NCBI GenBank assembly: GCA_964409535.1 | Contig: CAYPDQ010000012.1 | Coordinates: 1 to 24,341 of the forward strand | Length of the DNA stretch: 24,341 bases | Origin: JBBUAX01 sp964409535 | GTDB lineage: Bacteria; Patescibacteriota; Minisyncoccia; UBA6257; 2-01-FULL-56-20 | Direction of reading: 5' to 3' | Shown here: one piece after another, positions 14,014-20,213 of the stretch | Layout: each line of letters opens with the position of its first letter | Numbering within the stretch: the first letter of the stretch is position 1 | The notes under the pieces: generated by a model | What the model was told of the DNA's origin: nothing | What the model saw: the letters and a program-made list of their open reading frames with translations, nothing else | The model's database searches: none | Position numbers and translations under genes: made by a program

Positions 14014-15937
14014 CTTTCAGTGACTCGCTTATTGACTTTCGCAACTCGTCAATATCAACTTCGGTATGCTCATGCTTAGGTTTCCCCGGCGCCTCTTCCG
14101 GGACGAGCGAAGACAAAGAAAGTTTCTCCGCGGCCTCTCCGGAGACCTCTTCCGCCCGGGCCGGGACCGGTAGACCCCGCCGTTCCGGACGCGCCGGGGG
14201 CGCGGGCTTTGGCCTCGGAGGCCGATCTTCTCTCTGCCGCGGAGCGGGCTTAGCGGCTTCGCTTGGCGGCCGGGCGGGTTTTTCTCCAGCGGGCTTGCCC
14301 GCCCCGTTAGAAGTCGCGCCCGCGCTGCGCGCCCCGGAGGGGCCTTGGGGCGGGCTACTTCTAACGGGGCCCGCCGATGAGGCAGGTTGCGCGCCGAATT
14401 CTATCCCCAATTCCGCGAGCGCCGCAAACCTTTCCGCTTTTGGCGGCTGGCTCATCGGTCTTACCCTCGGCGCCGGCGCTATCTCTCCCGCCTTCACTTT
14501 CGCCAGGCAATCCCGGCAGTAAACCGGCCGGCTGCCCAAGGGCTCAAAGGGCAAACCGAAGGTCTTGCCGCAGATCGCGCAAACCGCCGGGAACTTGCCC
14601 GGTTCAATTACGGTGATCCCGCCCTCCGCCGTTTCCATCACTCCGCTCCACTTGTTGATCTCTTCTTCCACCGTATAGCGCGGCCGGGCGTAGCGCTTCT
14701 GGGAATTCTGGATGATCCTCTCCTCGATCGCTTCCGAGCCGTTGAGCTTAAAGGGCGGCAAGGTGGCGGCGGAAAACGGCCGGCAGGTTATCCCGTCCAC
14801 CATCAGCCGCAAATATATGGAGTAGTTCGGGAGGTTGACCAGGTCCTGGGGAACGATCTCCGGTTCAAATTCCTTTTCCAGAAACTCCGCGTCCGCCGCT
14901 CCGACCCGGAAAGCGATCATCGTGCCGACGTTGCCGAAAACCGCGTCCCGGACCTTGGTGGACACGTCGGTTATGAGCTGCCCGATGTATTGATGCGCGA
15001 GAATCAGGTCCAAACGGTATTTCCGGGCCTCGGAGAGTATCCCCGCGAAAGAATCGGTGGCGAAGTTCTGGAACTCGTCCACGTATAGATAGAAGTCCAC
15101 CCGCTCTTCTTCCGGGATGCGCACCCGCTCCATTGCCGCGAGCTGGATCTTGGTGATGATCATGGCGCCCAAGAGGGCGGAATTGTCTTCTCCGATCCTG
15201 CCCTTGGAGACGTTCACCAGGAAGATCTTGCCGCTGTTCATCAGCTCGAAGATGTCGATTGTGCTCTTGGACTGGCCGACGACGTTCCGGATGATGGCGG
15301 TGGACAAGAACTGGCCGACTTTGTTCTGAATCGGGGCGATGGCCTCGTTCCGGAACTGATCTTTCCACTGCTCGTACTCGTTCACCCAGAACGCTTTGAC
15401 CACCGGGTCGGTGACGTTCGCGATTACTTTCTGCCGGAAATCCTTGTCCACCAGAAGCCGGGGCACGCCCAGAAGGGTGGAGCCGGGGTTGTCCAGAAGC
15501 GCAAGGATAGCGTTGTTCAAGATGTACTCCATCCGCGCCGACCAGACCCCGGACCAAATCTTGGTGAAGATTCCCATTAGGCCGGAGGCGACCAGGTGCT
15601 TGTACTTGGGATCGGGCAGTTCCAGGATGTTGAAACCGATGTGATACTCCGTGTCCGCGGGATTGAAATAGATGACGTCGTCCATCCGCTCCTCCGGGAT
15701 CATCTTCAAAATTCCTTCCACCAGCTCGCCGTGCGGGTCGACCACGCACACGCCCTCCCCATTCGCAATATCCTGGGTGATCATATTGGACAAAAGGACG
15801 CTCTTGCCGGTGCCGGTTTTGCCCACGATATACATATGCTGGCGCCGGTCCTTTCTCTTTACGCCAAAAAGCCGCCGGGCGTTCCGGTAATCCGTCCGGG
15901 CGAAATAAACTACGTCCTTATCGGGATCAATGCCCAT
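14003..15937 (-). CDS. VirD4/TraG-like (DUF87/HerA-type) ATPase with zinc ribbon and Pro-rich tail, ATPase A
   Basis: 644 residues. Walker A GKTGTGKS at 39-46, DPHG at 67-70, Walker B FYLYVDEFQ at 282-290, and AHQYIGQL at about 314-321 make a hexameric RecA-type DNA-translocase or type IV coupling ATPase. After the ATPase core (to about 400) come a four-cysteine ribbon (C453, C456, C474, C477; GSRPVYCRDCL) and a long Pro/Ala/Arg-rich linker (about 490-600) ending in an acidic helix (IDELRKSISESL). The linker contains a 70-base palindromic insertion (residues about 523-546). Its paralogue ATPase B lies upstream past cutA. It overlaps trmD by 11 bases. No N-terminal membrane anchor; the partner membrane proteins at 17957-19823 may supply it. 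A conjugation-, competence- or pilus-related role is inferred. Confidence 0.85.
   Translation of the reverse strand: MGIDPDKDVVYFARTDYRNARRLFGVKRKDRRQHMYIVGKTGTGKSVLLSNMITQDIANGEGVCVVDPHGELVEGILKMIPEERMDDVIYFNPADTEYHIGFNILELPDPKYKHLVASGLMGIFTKIWSGVWSARMEYILNNAILALLDNPGSTLLGVPRLLVDKDFRQKVIANVTDPVVKAFWVNEYEQWKDQFRNEAIAPIQNKVGQFLSTAIIRNVVGQSKSTIDIFELMNSGKIFLVNVSKGRIGEDNSALLGAMIITKIQLAAMERVRIPEEERVDFYLYVDEFQNFATDSFAGILSEARKYRLDLILAHQYIGQLITDVSTKVRDAVFGNVGTMIAFRVGAADAEFLEKEFEPEIVPQDLVNLPNYSIYLRLMVDGITCRPFSAATLPPFKLNGSEAIEERIIQNSQKRYARPRYTVEEEINKWSGVMETAEGGITVIEPGKFPAVCAICGKTFGLPFEPLGSRPVYCRDCLAKVKAGEIAPAPRVRPMSQPPKAERFAALAELGIEFGAQPASSAGPVRSSPPQGPSGARSAGATSNGAGKPAGEKPARPPSEAAKPAPRQREDRPPRPKPAPPARPERRGLPVPARAEEVSGEAAEKLSLSSLVPEEAPGKPKHEHTEVDIDELRKSISESLKDAL
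14301..14370. repeat. Large palindromic element inside the ATPase A linker
   Basis: Perfect 14-base arms GCCCCGTTAGAAGT (14301-14314) and ACTTCTAACGGGGC (14357-14370) around a 42-base GC-rich centre that itself contains smaller palindromes (for example GCCCCGGAGGGGC). Length and phase keep the reading frame open. It encodes a Pro/Ser/Gly/Ala stretch in a disordered linker, as expected for a tolerated small palindromic insertion. Confidence 0.75.
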
Positions 15938-15955
15938 TGCTGAACTGATTATAAC

Positions 15956-16087
15956 CTACATCCCCGTATCCCGCTCGCTCACTCCTTGTCTTATCCTTTT
16001 CATCCTGCTTCTCGCCCGGAAACCGCGGACGACGATGTAAGCAAGGAGCGCGAGGATGATTATCAATATCCCCCACAGTATCTCCAT
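15956..16087 (-). CDS. 43-aa single-pass membrane peptide
   Basis: ATG 16087 reads MEILWGILIIILALLAYIVV then RGFRARSRMKRIRQ and ends SERDTGM with TAG. One hydrophobic segment (residues 3-20) is followed by a strongly basic tail, which by the positive-inside rule places the N-terminus outside. It lies between cutA (6 bases upstream) and ATPase A (18 bases downstream), in the same direction. It could be a membrane adaptor for ATPase A, or simply a small conserved protein; no family recognised. Confidence 0.6.
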   Translation of the reverse strand: MEILWGILIIILALLAYIVVRGFRARSRMKRIRQGVSERDTGM

Positions 16088-16093
16088 TTTGGA

Positions 16094-16402
16094 TCACAGA
16101 TTGACCACGCTCGTCATCCACTCCTTGTATTCCCGGTTCACCCGGCGGACGTCCACTACCGCTGCGAGCGGCACGGAATAGGAATGGTTCTTCAAGATGA
16201 ACTCCTCTATCTCCGCGACCTTGGGTTCGTTGGTTTTGATGAGAAGCGCCGCTTCCATGTCTTCTACCAACTGCCCCTTCCACTCATAGATGGACTCTAT
16301 CGGGGAGATGTTCACGCAGGCGGCAAGACGCTTTTCCACGAGGAGCTTGCCCAACTTCTTCGCCTCCGCCGCATCCCGGCAAGTGGTGTAAATGAAAACC
16401 AT
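16094..16402 (-). CDS. cutA: CutA1-like divalent-cation tolerance / trimeric PII-fold protein
   Basis: 102 residues, standard CutA length. The features match the family: FIYTTCRDAAEAKKLGKLLVEKRLAACVNI, then SIYEWKGQLVEDMEAALLIKT, then the HSYSVP motif and a terminal EYKEWM helix. CutA forms very stable trimers with a PII-like fold; it was linked to copper tolerance in E. coli, but its general role is unclear. It is placed between the two paralogous ATPases, preceded by a 99-base gap with AT-rich repeats. The start ATG 16402 is the only one that gives the full first strand. Confidence 0.93.
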   Translation of the reverse strand: MVFIYTTCRDAAEAKKLGKLLVEKRLAACVNISPIESIYEWKGQLVEDMEAALLIKTNEPKVAEIEEFILKNHSYSVPLAAVVDVRRVNREYKEWMTSVVNL

Positions 16403-16415
16403 ATAACAATAGTTG

Positions 16416-16498
16416 TTAGGTTTTGGGTTGTAGGTTTTAGAACGACCTTTGACGATAACATTCTACCTCTAAAACCTAAAAACTATCACCTAAAACCT
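16416..16498. repeat. AGGTTTTAG inverted/tandem repeat cluster
   Basis: Left side carries AGGTTTTGG (16418-16426) and AGGTTTTAG (16432-16440). Right side carries the reverse complement CTAAAACCT twice (16469-16477 and 16490-16498). The arms can pair into a long AT-rich hairpin with a loop of about 28 bases. It fills the gap between ATPase B and cutA. No gene or clear terminator T run seen; possibly a non-coding repeat typical of this genome. Confidence 0.65.
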
Positions 16499-16501
16499 CA
16501 C

Positions 16502-17947
16502 TCATATGAGCGGCTCGGGGTTCTTTACTTCTTCCGCATTTGCCGCTTTACCCTCAATTATGGCCTTTTCCTGTGCGCTGCGGAAGATGGTGGCCTCTTC
16601 CTCCGCGATCAGCTTCTTGGCCGCGTCCGCGGAAATGCTGTACTTGGCCCGGGAGGCCTCTACTATCCGCTCCCTATAAGAAGGGTGCGGCGGGGGCATC
16701 ACCTTGAGCGTTTCCGCGGAAAACGGGTCATAGGTTTCACCGTCTATGGTCATCTTAATGAAGAATTCCTGCATCCCAAGGTTGATCATATCTTTGATGT
16801 CAAAAACCGGCGCCATTTCCGGCTTCATTTTAACCGCATCTTCGCCCCCAACCCGGAAGATGATGATACTTCCCACGTTGCCCAGCGCGGCGGCGTGAAC
16901 CCTGGGGATGAGCTGACTCACGTACTGGTGCGCCATGGTGAGGCACAAGCCGTATTTGCGCGCTTCGGACAAAATGTTCTCAAAGGTCTCCGTCACCAGG
17001 TTGTGGAACTCGTCCACGTAGAGGTAAAAATCAACGCGCTCCTTCTCCGGCAGGCGCGCCCGGGCCATACCGGCCTGCTTTATCTTGGTTATGAACATTG
17101 AGCCGAAGAAGCTGGAATTCTCTTCCCCCAGCCGCCCCTTGGACAGGTTAATGAAGATTATTTTCTTGTCGTTCATCAGCCGCTCAATGTCTATTTTGTT
17201 CTCCTTCTGGCCGAAGATGTTGCGCAACATGGGATCGGACAGGAACTGGCCGAGCTTGTTCACCAAGGGAATGATCGCGTCGGTGTCGAACTTTTCCGAC
17301 CAGTCCGCGAACTCTATCGCCCAGAAGCGCTTGACCATGTCGTCCTCAATGTACTCCACCACCTTCTGGCGGTAATTGCGGTCGGTGAGCATGGAGATCA
17401 TTCCGCGCATGGTTGCGTGGGGATAGTCGAGAAGCGCGAGACAGGTGAAGCGGAAAACGTGTTCCAGGCGCGGCGTCCAGTTGGCACCGAACTGTTTTTC
17501 CATCACCTCTATTAGTCCCTGGGTGAGCTGATGTTTGAAGCCCGGGTCAACATTGGCCAAGGGATTGAACGACGCCGGATACTGACTGTCGGACGGGTCT
17601 ATTATCACAACGTCGTCTATCCGGTTCTCGGGAATGAAATCCAAGACCGCGTCGATCACGTCGCCGTGCGGGTCGATGAAACATAAGCCGTGGCTGTAGG
17701 CGATGTCCTGGCGGATCAAAAGCTCCAGGAGCTTGGACTTGCCCACGCCGCTTTTGCCGATGATATAGAGGTGCCGGCGGCGGTCAACCCGTTTTATACC
17801 GAAGATGTATTTTTTCTCTTCCAGGGCGGCAACGTAATTCGTCCGGCCGAAAAAGGAAACGTCCTTCGGGCTCACCTGGCCGTAGATCGGCAGCTCCGGC
17901 GGCGGCGGCGCGTATTTGATTATTTGTATCTTCCCTTTTCCCGGCAT
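16502..17947 (-). CDS. VirD4/TraG-like (DUF87/HerA-type) ATPase, ATPase B
   Basis: 481 residues, homologous to the first 400 residues of ATPase A. Walker A GKSGVGKS at 64-71, DPHGD at 92-96, Walker B FYLYVDEFHN at 307-316, and AHQYVSQL shortly after. The N-terminus has a Pro stretch (APPPPELP) and FFGRTNYVA, parallel to VYFARTDYRNA in ATPase A. It lacks the zinc ribbon and Pro-rich tail and ends in an Ala/Glu-rich helix. Like its paralogue it lacks a TM anchor. It begins 9 bases after the small membrane protein gene and follows the large one, suggesting one complex of membrane proteins and motors. The substrate (DNA, pilus subunits or protein) is unknown. Confidence 0.87.
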   Translation of the reverse strand: MPGKGKIQIIKYAPPPPELPIYGQVSPKDVSFFGRTNYVAALEEKKYIFGIKRVDRRRHLYIIGKSGVGKSKLLELLIRQDIAYSHGLCFIDPHGDVIDAVLDFIPENRIDDVVIIDPSDSQYPASFNPLANVDPGFKHQLTQGLIEVMEKQFGANWTPRLEHVFRFTCLALLDYPHATMRGMISMLTDRNYRQKVVEYIEDDMVKRFWAIEFADWSEKFDTDAIIPLVNKLGQFLSDPMLRNIFGQKENKIDIERLMNDKKIIFINLSKGRLGEENSSFFGSMFITKIKQAGMARARLPEKERVDFYLYVDEFHNLVTETFENILSEARKYGLCLTMAHQYVSQLIPRVHAAALGNVGSIIIFRVGGEDAVKMKPEMAPVFDIKDMINLGMQEFFIKMTIDGETYDPFSAETLKVMPPPHPSYRERIVEASRAKYSISADAAKKLIAEEEATIFRSAQEKAIIEGKAANAEEVKNPEPLI

Positions 17948-17956
17948 ACTTTTTTC

Positions 17957-18463
17957 CTAAATTGCTTCAACCTCCTTGAGGAACGCTTCAAAATCACTAA
18001 GAAGCTTCTGGGCATCTTCCGGCGAAAGAAAAAATCCCGGGGTGTGGACCAGGTCGTTGCGCACGCGGTGGGCGCGCCAAAGAGCGTTCAACGTCCGGTA
18101 CTCATCCGGGTTCAGGTTCACCAGGCGGTCGGCCATATGTTTGCCTTCAAATCCCAGCTGACCCAAGACGTCGTTCACCAGAGAGTCGGCCTCTATTACC
18201 GCCATTCGCAGGGAATCCGGCGAAGCCAAAGACGCTTTTTTGAGTATCGCCCGCCAGCGCTCCTCAAAGACCGCCCGGCGCAAAGTCCGGGGCTTCCCGG
18301 GTTTTTCTTGGACCTCTATCTGCGGGCGATAGCCCCAACCCTTGACCAGTGCGTACAAAAAACCGGCGACGAGTACCGTGTCCAGCACGATAAAAAGGAT
18401 CATCAAAAAATCCCATATCGTTCGGAATGTCTCGTACCCCGGAATGGCTTCAAGGGGCATCAT
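17957..18463 (-). CDS. Small membrane-anchored protein upstream of ATPase B
   Basis: 168 residues from ATG 18463 (MMPLEAIPGYETF); TGAGATG links it to the preceding stop at 18465. The frame extends upstream to 18541 but that part lies inside the neighbouring gene. One strong TM segment spans about 16-38 (WDFLMILFIVLDTVLVAGFLYAL). A soluble helical domain follows with the pattern ERWRAILKKA...SLRMAVIEADSLVNDVLGQLG and RAHRVRNDLVHTPGFFLS, which resembles an HEPN/DUF4145-like helical arrangement (RxxRNDLVH is close to the R-x4-6-H motif). If that resemblance is real an RNase or helical scaffold role is possible; I regard it as tentative. Same operon as ATPase B. Confidence 0.75.
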   Translation of the reverse strand: MMPLEAIPGYETFRTIWDFLMILFIVLDTVLVAGFLYALVKGWGYRPQIEVQEKPGKPRTLRRAVFEERWRAILKKASLASPDSLRMAVIEADSLVNDVLGQLGFEGKHMADRLVNLNPDEYRTLNALWRAHRVRNDLVHTPGFFLSPEDAQKLLSDFEAFLKEVEAI

Positions 18464-18464
18464 C

Positions 18465-19823
18465 TCACTGGTACTTTTCAAGCTCACTCTCCTCGCCGTA
18501 GATGGCCAAACCGGCCGGCGGGCCAGCTTTCCGGGACTCAACCCGTCTTATGTGCGGCGCGGTCATGACTATGTAGGTCGGCGGATGATACACGGTGGCC
18601 AAGGACTCCACGCTCATGCCGACGGTCTTGGAAGAGAAGTTCCAGTTGAAAAGATGGGAAGTGACGAGCTTCCCCACCAGGGTATCCAGGGGGAGTATGC
18701 GGTTGCGATATTCGTAAAGAATGCGCTGTTTGCGGTATTCGTTGCGGATCTTCGGAAAAACGTGAGGCCATTGCCAGATCTTCGTCCGGGTCGCGACCGC
18801 ATAATTTATCTTGAAGGCATTTATGTCCACCGCGCCGTATTGATTGAACGCCGCTCGCAAGCCGCGCCGGGGATAGCTGTCGTAAAAAAGCGGCTGGGGC
18901 GAGAAATAAACGAAGCGGATCAGGGTGTTGAATGCGGGCTTGGAAAGATTGTTTTCCACCGCCTTAAGAACATCCGTTTCTCCCGGGGTGCGCATGAAAC
19001 TTTTGAAGAAGCCGGGCTCGTCTTTACTGTCGGTTTTCATAACCTCGAATGCAGGCAAGGGACCGCCGGGAAAATCCGTTTTGCTCCCCACCTTGGTTTT
19101 CGCTTTTTCGCTTTTCGCCTGCCGCAGATCTTCTACGATCGGTTTCCAGGTACCGAACCACGTGCCATGGTCCTCGGGCGATATCAGCATCTGAATACCG
19201 ACCATTTCTTCTTTCTTGAGTTTGCTCAAGACCTCCAAGAAAGTGGATATCGGGTCGTACTGTTTTTCCTCCTCCGGCGCTTCGAATTCCGGATATGTGC
19301 GAATGGGGTAGGCATCCGGCTTTTCCAAAAGCATCTCCCCTCCCCAGAGATCGTAGCCGTGGCCGTACATTTCCTGAATGTCCGCCGGGAAGCGGTCTAC
19401 ATAGTCATCCACTTCCGTCACTTCCACATCGGGATAATAGGAAAAGAAAGCCGCCTCCATCATATCTTTGTACTTGCGGTGCAAGCGTACGTAGAAGTGT
19501 ATCTCGCCCCCGAAACTCACGATTTCCAGAGAGAACCACAGAGTCACTTCGCCATCCCACCATTTCTCTCGGAAGTCGGTCGCGGCATTACGCAGGTTGT
19601 GGATCGCCATCAGAACCTGCTCCATCGCCCTGGGGCTTTTTCTTATCTCCCGCGGGATGCGCAGTTCCAGAAGCATCCACTTGATCGCCTCGTTCTTGAA
19701 CTTTTCCCGGCGGTAGTACAGCCAGGTGGAAACGAAAAGCGGCAGGAAAACCGCGAAAGCCAAAAGCGGCCACACCATTGCTAGGAAATCAACTGTTGCT
19801 TGGTAGATAACCGAAAGGAGCAT
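18465..19823 (-). CDS. Large membrane-anchored protein, first gene of the ATPase operon
   Basis: 452 residues. One N-terminal TM segment (about 8-35, FLAMVWPLLAFAVFLPLFVSTW) is followed by a basic stop-transfer stretch and a large cytoplasmic region. It starts WMLLELRIPREIRKSPRAMEQVL and contains WDGEVTLWFSLEIVSFGGEIHFYV and the HGYDLWGGEMLLEKPDAYPI segment. The part from about 300 to 400 has FVYFSPQPLFYDSYPRRG and GKLVTSHLFNW. I recognise it as the membrane partner that commonly precedes DUF87/VirD4-like ATPases in CPR genomes (possibly DUF8128; name from memory). The role may be anchoring or gating for the two ATPases. Its start lies 7 bases after an extended -10 element, which suggests a leaderless transcript. 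Confidence 0.78.
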   Translation of the reverse strand: MLLSVIYQATVDFLAMVWPLLAFAVFLPLFVSTWLYYRREKFKNEAIKWMLLELRIPREIRKSPRAMEQVLMAIHNLRNAATDFREKWWDGEVTLWFSLEIVSFGGEIHFYVRLHRKYKDMMEAAFFSYYPDVEVTEVDDYVDRFPADIQEMYGHGYDLWGGEMLLEKPDAYPIRTYPEFEAPEEEKQYDPISTFLEVLSKLKKEEMVGIQMLISPEDHGTWFGTWKPIVEDLRQAKSEKAKTKVGSKTDFPGGPLPAFEVMKTDSKDEPGFFKSFMRTPGETDVLKAVENNLSKPAFNTLIRFVYFSPQPLFYDSYPRRGLRAAFNQYGAVDINAFKINYAVATRTKIWQWPHVFPKIRNEYRKQRILYEYRNRILPLDTLVGKLVTSHLFNWNFSSKTVGMSVESLATVYHPPTYIVMTAPHIRRVESRKAGPPAGLAIYGEESELEKYQ

Positions 19824-19830
19824 TTTCTCA

Positions 19831-19839
19831 ATTTTAACA
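19831..19839 (-). promoter_or_regulatory. Candidate extended -10 promoter of the minus-strand operon
   Basis: Minus strand reads TGTTAAAAT: TG-N-TAAAAT, an extended -10, ending 7 bases before the ATG at 19823. No good -35 is seen. This geometry would give a leaderless or nearly leaderless mRNA. Confidence 0.4.
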
Positions 19840-19873
19840 CAAAATAAGGAAATTTCTATGGGTTACGGGCCGG

Positions 19874-19908
19874 TTGATTTTTTGGCAGATTGTGATACAC
19901 ACTATTGT
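19874..19908 (+). promoter_or_regulatory. Candidate promoter / shared upstream element of the RiPP locus
   Basis: TTGATTTTTTGGCAG (19874-19888) nearly repeats the sequence at 22820-22834. A possible promoter is TTGGCA (19882-19887), 15-base spacer, TATTGT (19903-19908), placing transcription start about 80 bases before the precursor ATG. The spacer is short, so confidence is low. Confidence 0.35.
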
Positions 19909-19983
19909 TAGTGGTGGCAGTGGCGCTGCCATTTGTCGTCGCTGTCCAGGCCAACAGTGGCGGCACTATTGATAACGGCTTCC

Positions 19984-19990
19984 AGAGGAG
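19984..19990 (+). promoter_or_regulatory. Ribosome binding site fixing the precursor start
   Basis: AGAGGAG seven bases before ATG 19998. It selects this start rather than the in-frame TTG at 19905, which would add a signal-like stretch (LLVVAVALPFVVAVQA) without any Shine-Dalgarno. An ATG at 19991 directly abuts the site and is out of frame. Confidence 0.7.
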
Positions 19991-19997
19991 ATGCGAG

Positions 19998-20132
19998 ATG
20001 GATACTCGCACGGTACCTCTACCCTTCCGCTTTCTGGAGGAACCACCGTCCAGACCAGAAGGAATGATGGGCGCAACGGGCCCATCAGTGCCGACTGGCC
20101 CTGGGACACCTCCAGCGGGTGACGACGAGTAG
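19998..20132 (+). CDS. Putative graspetide (omega-ester/amide RiPP) precursor peptide
   Basis: 44 residues. The leader is MDTRTVPLPFRFLEEPPSRP. PFRFLE (9-14) closely resembles the PFFARFLE leader helix that ATP-grasp ligases of the microviridin/graspetide type recognise. The putative core EGMMGATGPSVPTGPGTPPA-GDDE has hydroxyl residues T27, S30, T33 and T37 and carboxylates D42, D43 and E44 at the very C-terminus, the layout needed for Thr/Ser-to-Asp/Glu ring closure. The next gene on the same strand is an MvdD-like ATP-grasp enzyme. A good Shine-Dalgarno precedes the ATG. Alternatives: a collagen-like fragment (GATGP) or the N-terminally longer 75-aa form from TTG 19905. The leader motif plus enzyme makes a precursor much more likely; the ring pattern is inferred. 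Confidence 0.78.
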   Translation: MDTRTVPLPFRFLEEPPSRPEGMMGATGPSVPTGPGTPPAGDDE

Positions 20133-20146
20133 AGCGAACACGCAAG

Positions 20147-20181
20147 GGGGGCCACTCGGTATCACTATCGGGTGTGCCCCC
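20147..20181 (+). terminator. Hairpin between precursor and ATP-grasp genes (possible attenuator)
   Basis: GGGGGC (20147-20152) pairs with GCCCCC (20176-20181), and CAC/GTG extends the stem inward with a bulge. No T run follows, so full termination is unlikely. It could stabilise the upstream mRNA end or reduce read-through, giving more precursor than enzyme. Confidence 0.4.
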
Positions 20182-20213
20182 AACATCTACCGACCTACCG
20201 AAGGAGAATCGCA

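Noticed and set aside
14865..15749. A 294-codon minus-strand frame inside ATPase A
   Set aside because: Alternate frame of a clear Walker A/B ATPase; the translation is Arg/Gly-rich without motifs.
15986..17101. A 371-codon plus-strand frame across cutA and ATPase B
   Set aside because: It crosses several well-supported minus-strand genes, has no RBS or domain, and is a shadow of their codon usage.
18342..19784. A 480-codon plus-strand open frame antisense to the large membrane protein
   Set aside because: It mirrors codon bias of the real minus-strand gene, gives a protein rich in Arg/His/Gly without any domain, and its opposite strand has a TM segment, neighbours with ATGA coupling and a plausible start.
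19858..19911. A 17-codon plus-strand ORF with a weak AAGGA before it
   Set aside because: Overlaps the shared promoter-like element and has no recognisable content; too short to support.
19905..19997. TTG-initiated N-terminal extension of the precursor that looks like a signal peptide
   Set aside because: No Shine-Dalgarno for TTG 19905, whereas AGAGGAG precedes ATG 19998 at ideal distance; graspetide precursors normally lack a Sec signal. Kept as an alternative only.
19856..20155. A 99-codon minus-strand frame over the RiPP precursor
   Set aside because: No RBS or motif; the plus strand offers a good RBS, a leader motif and a partner enzyme.
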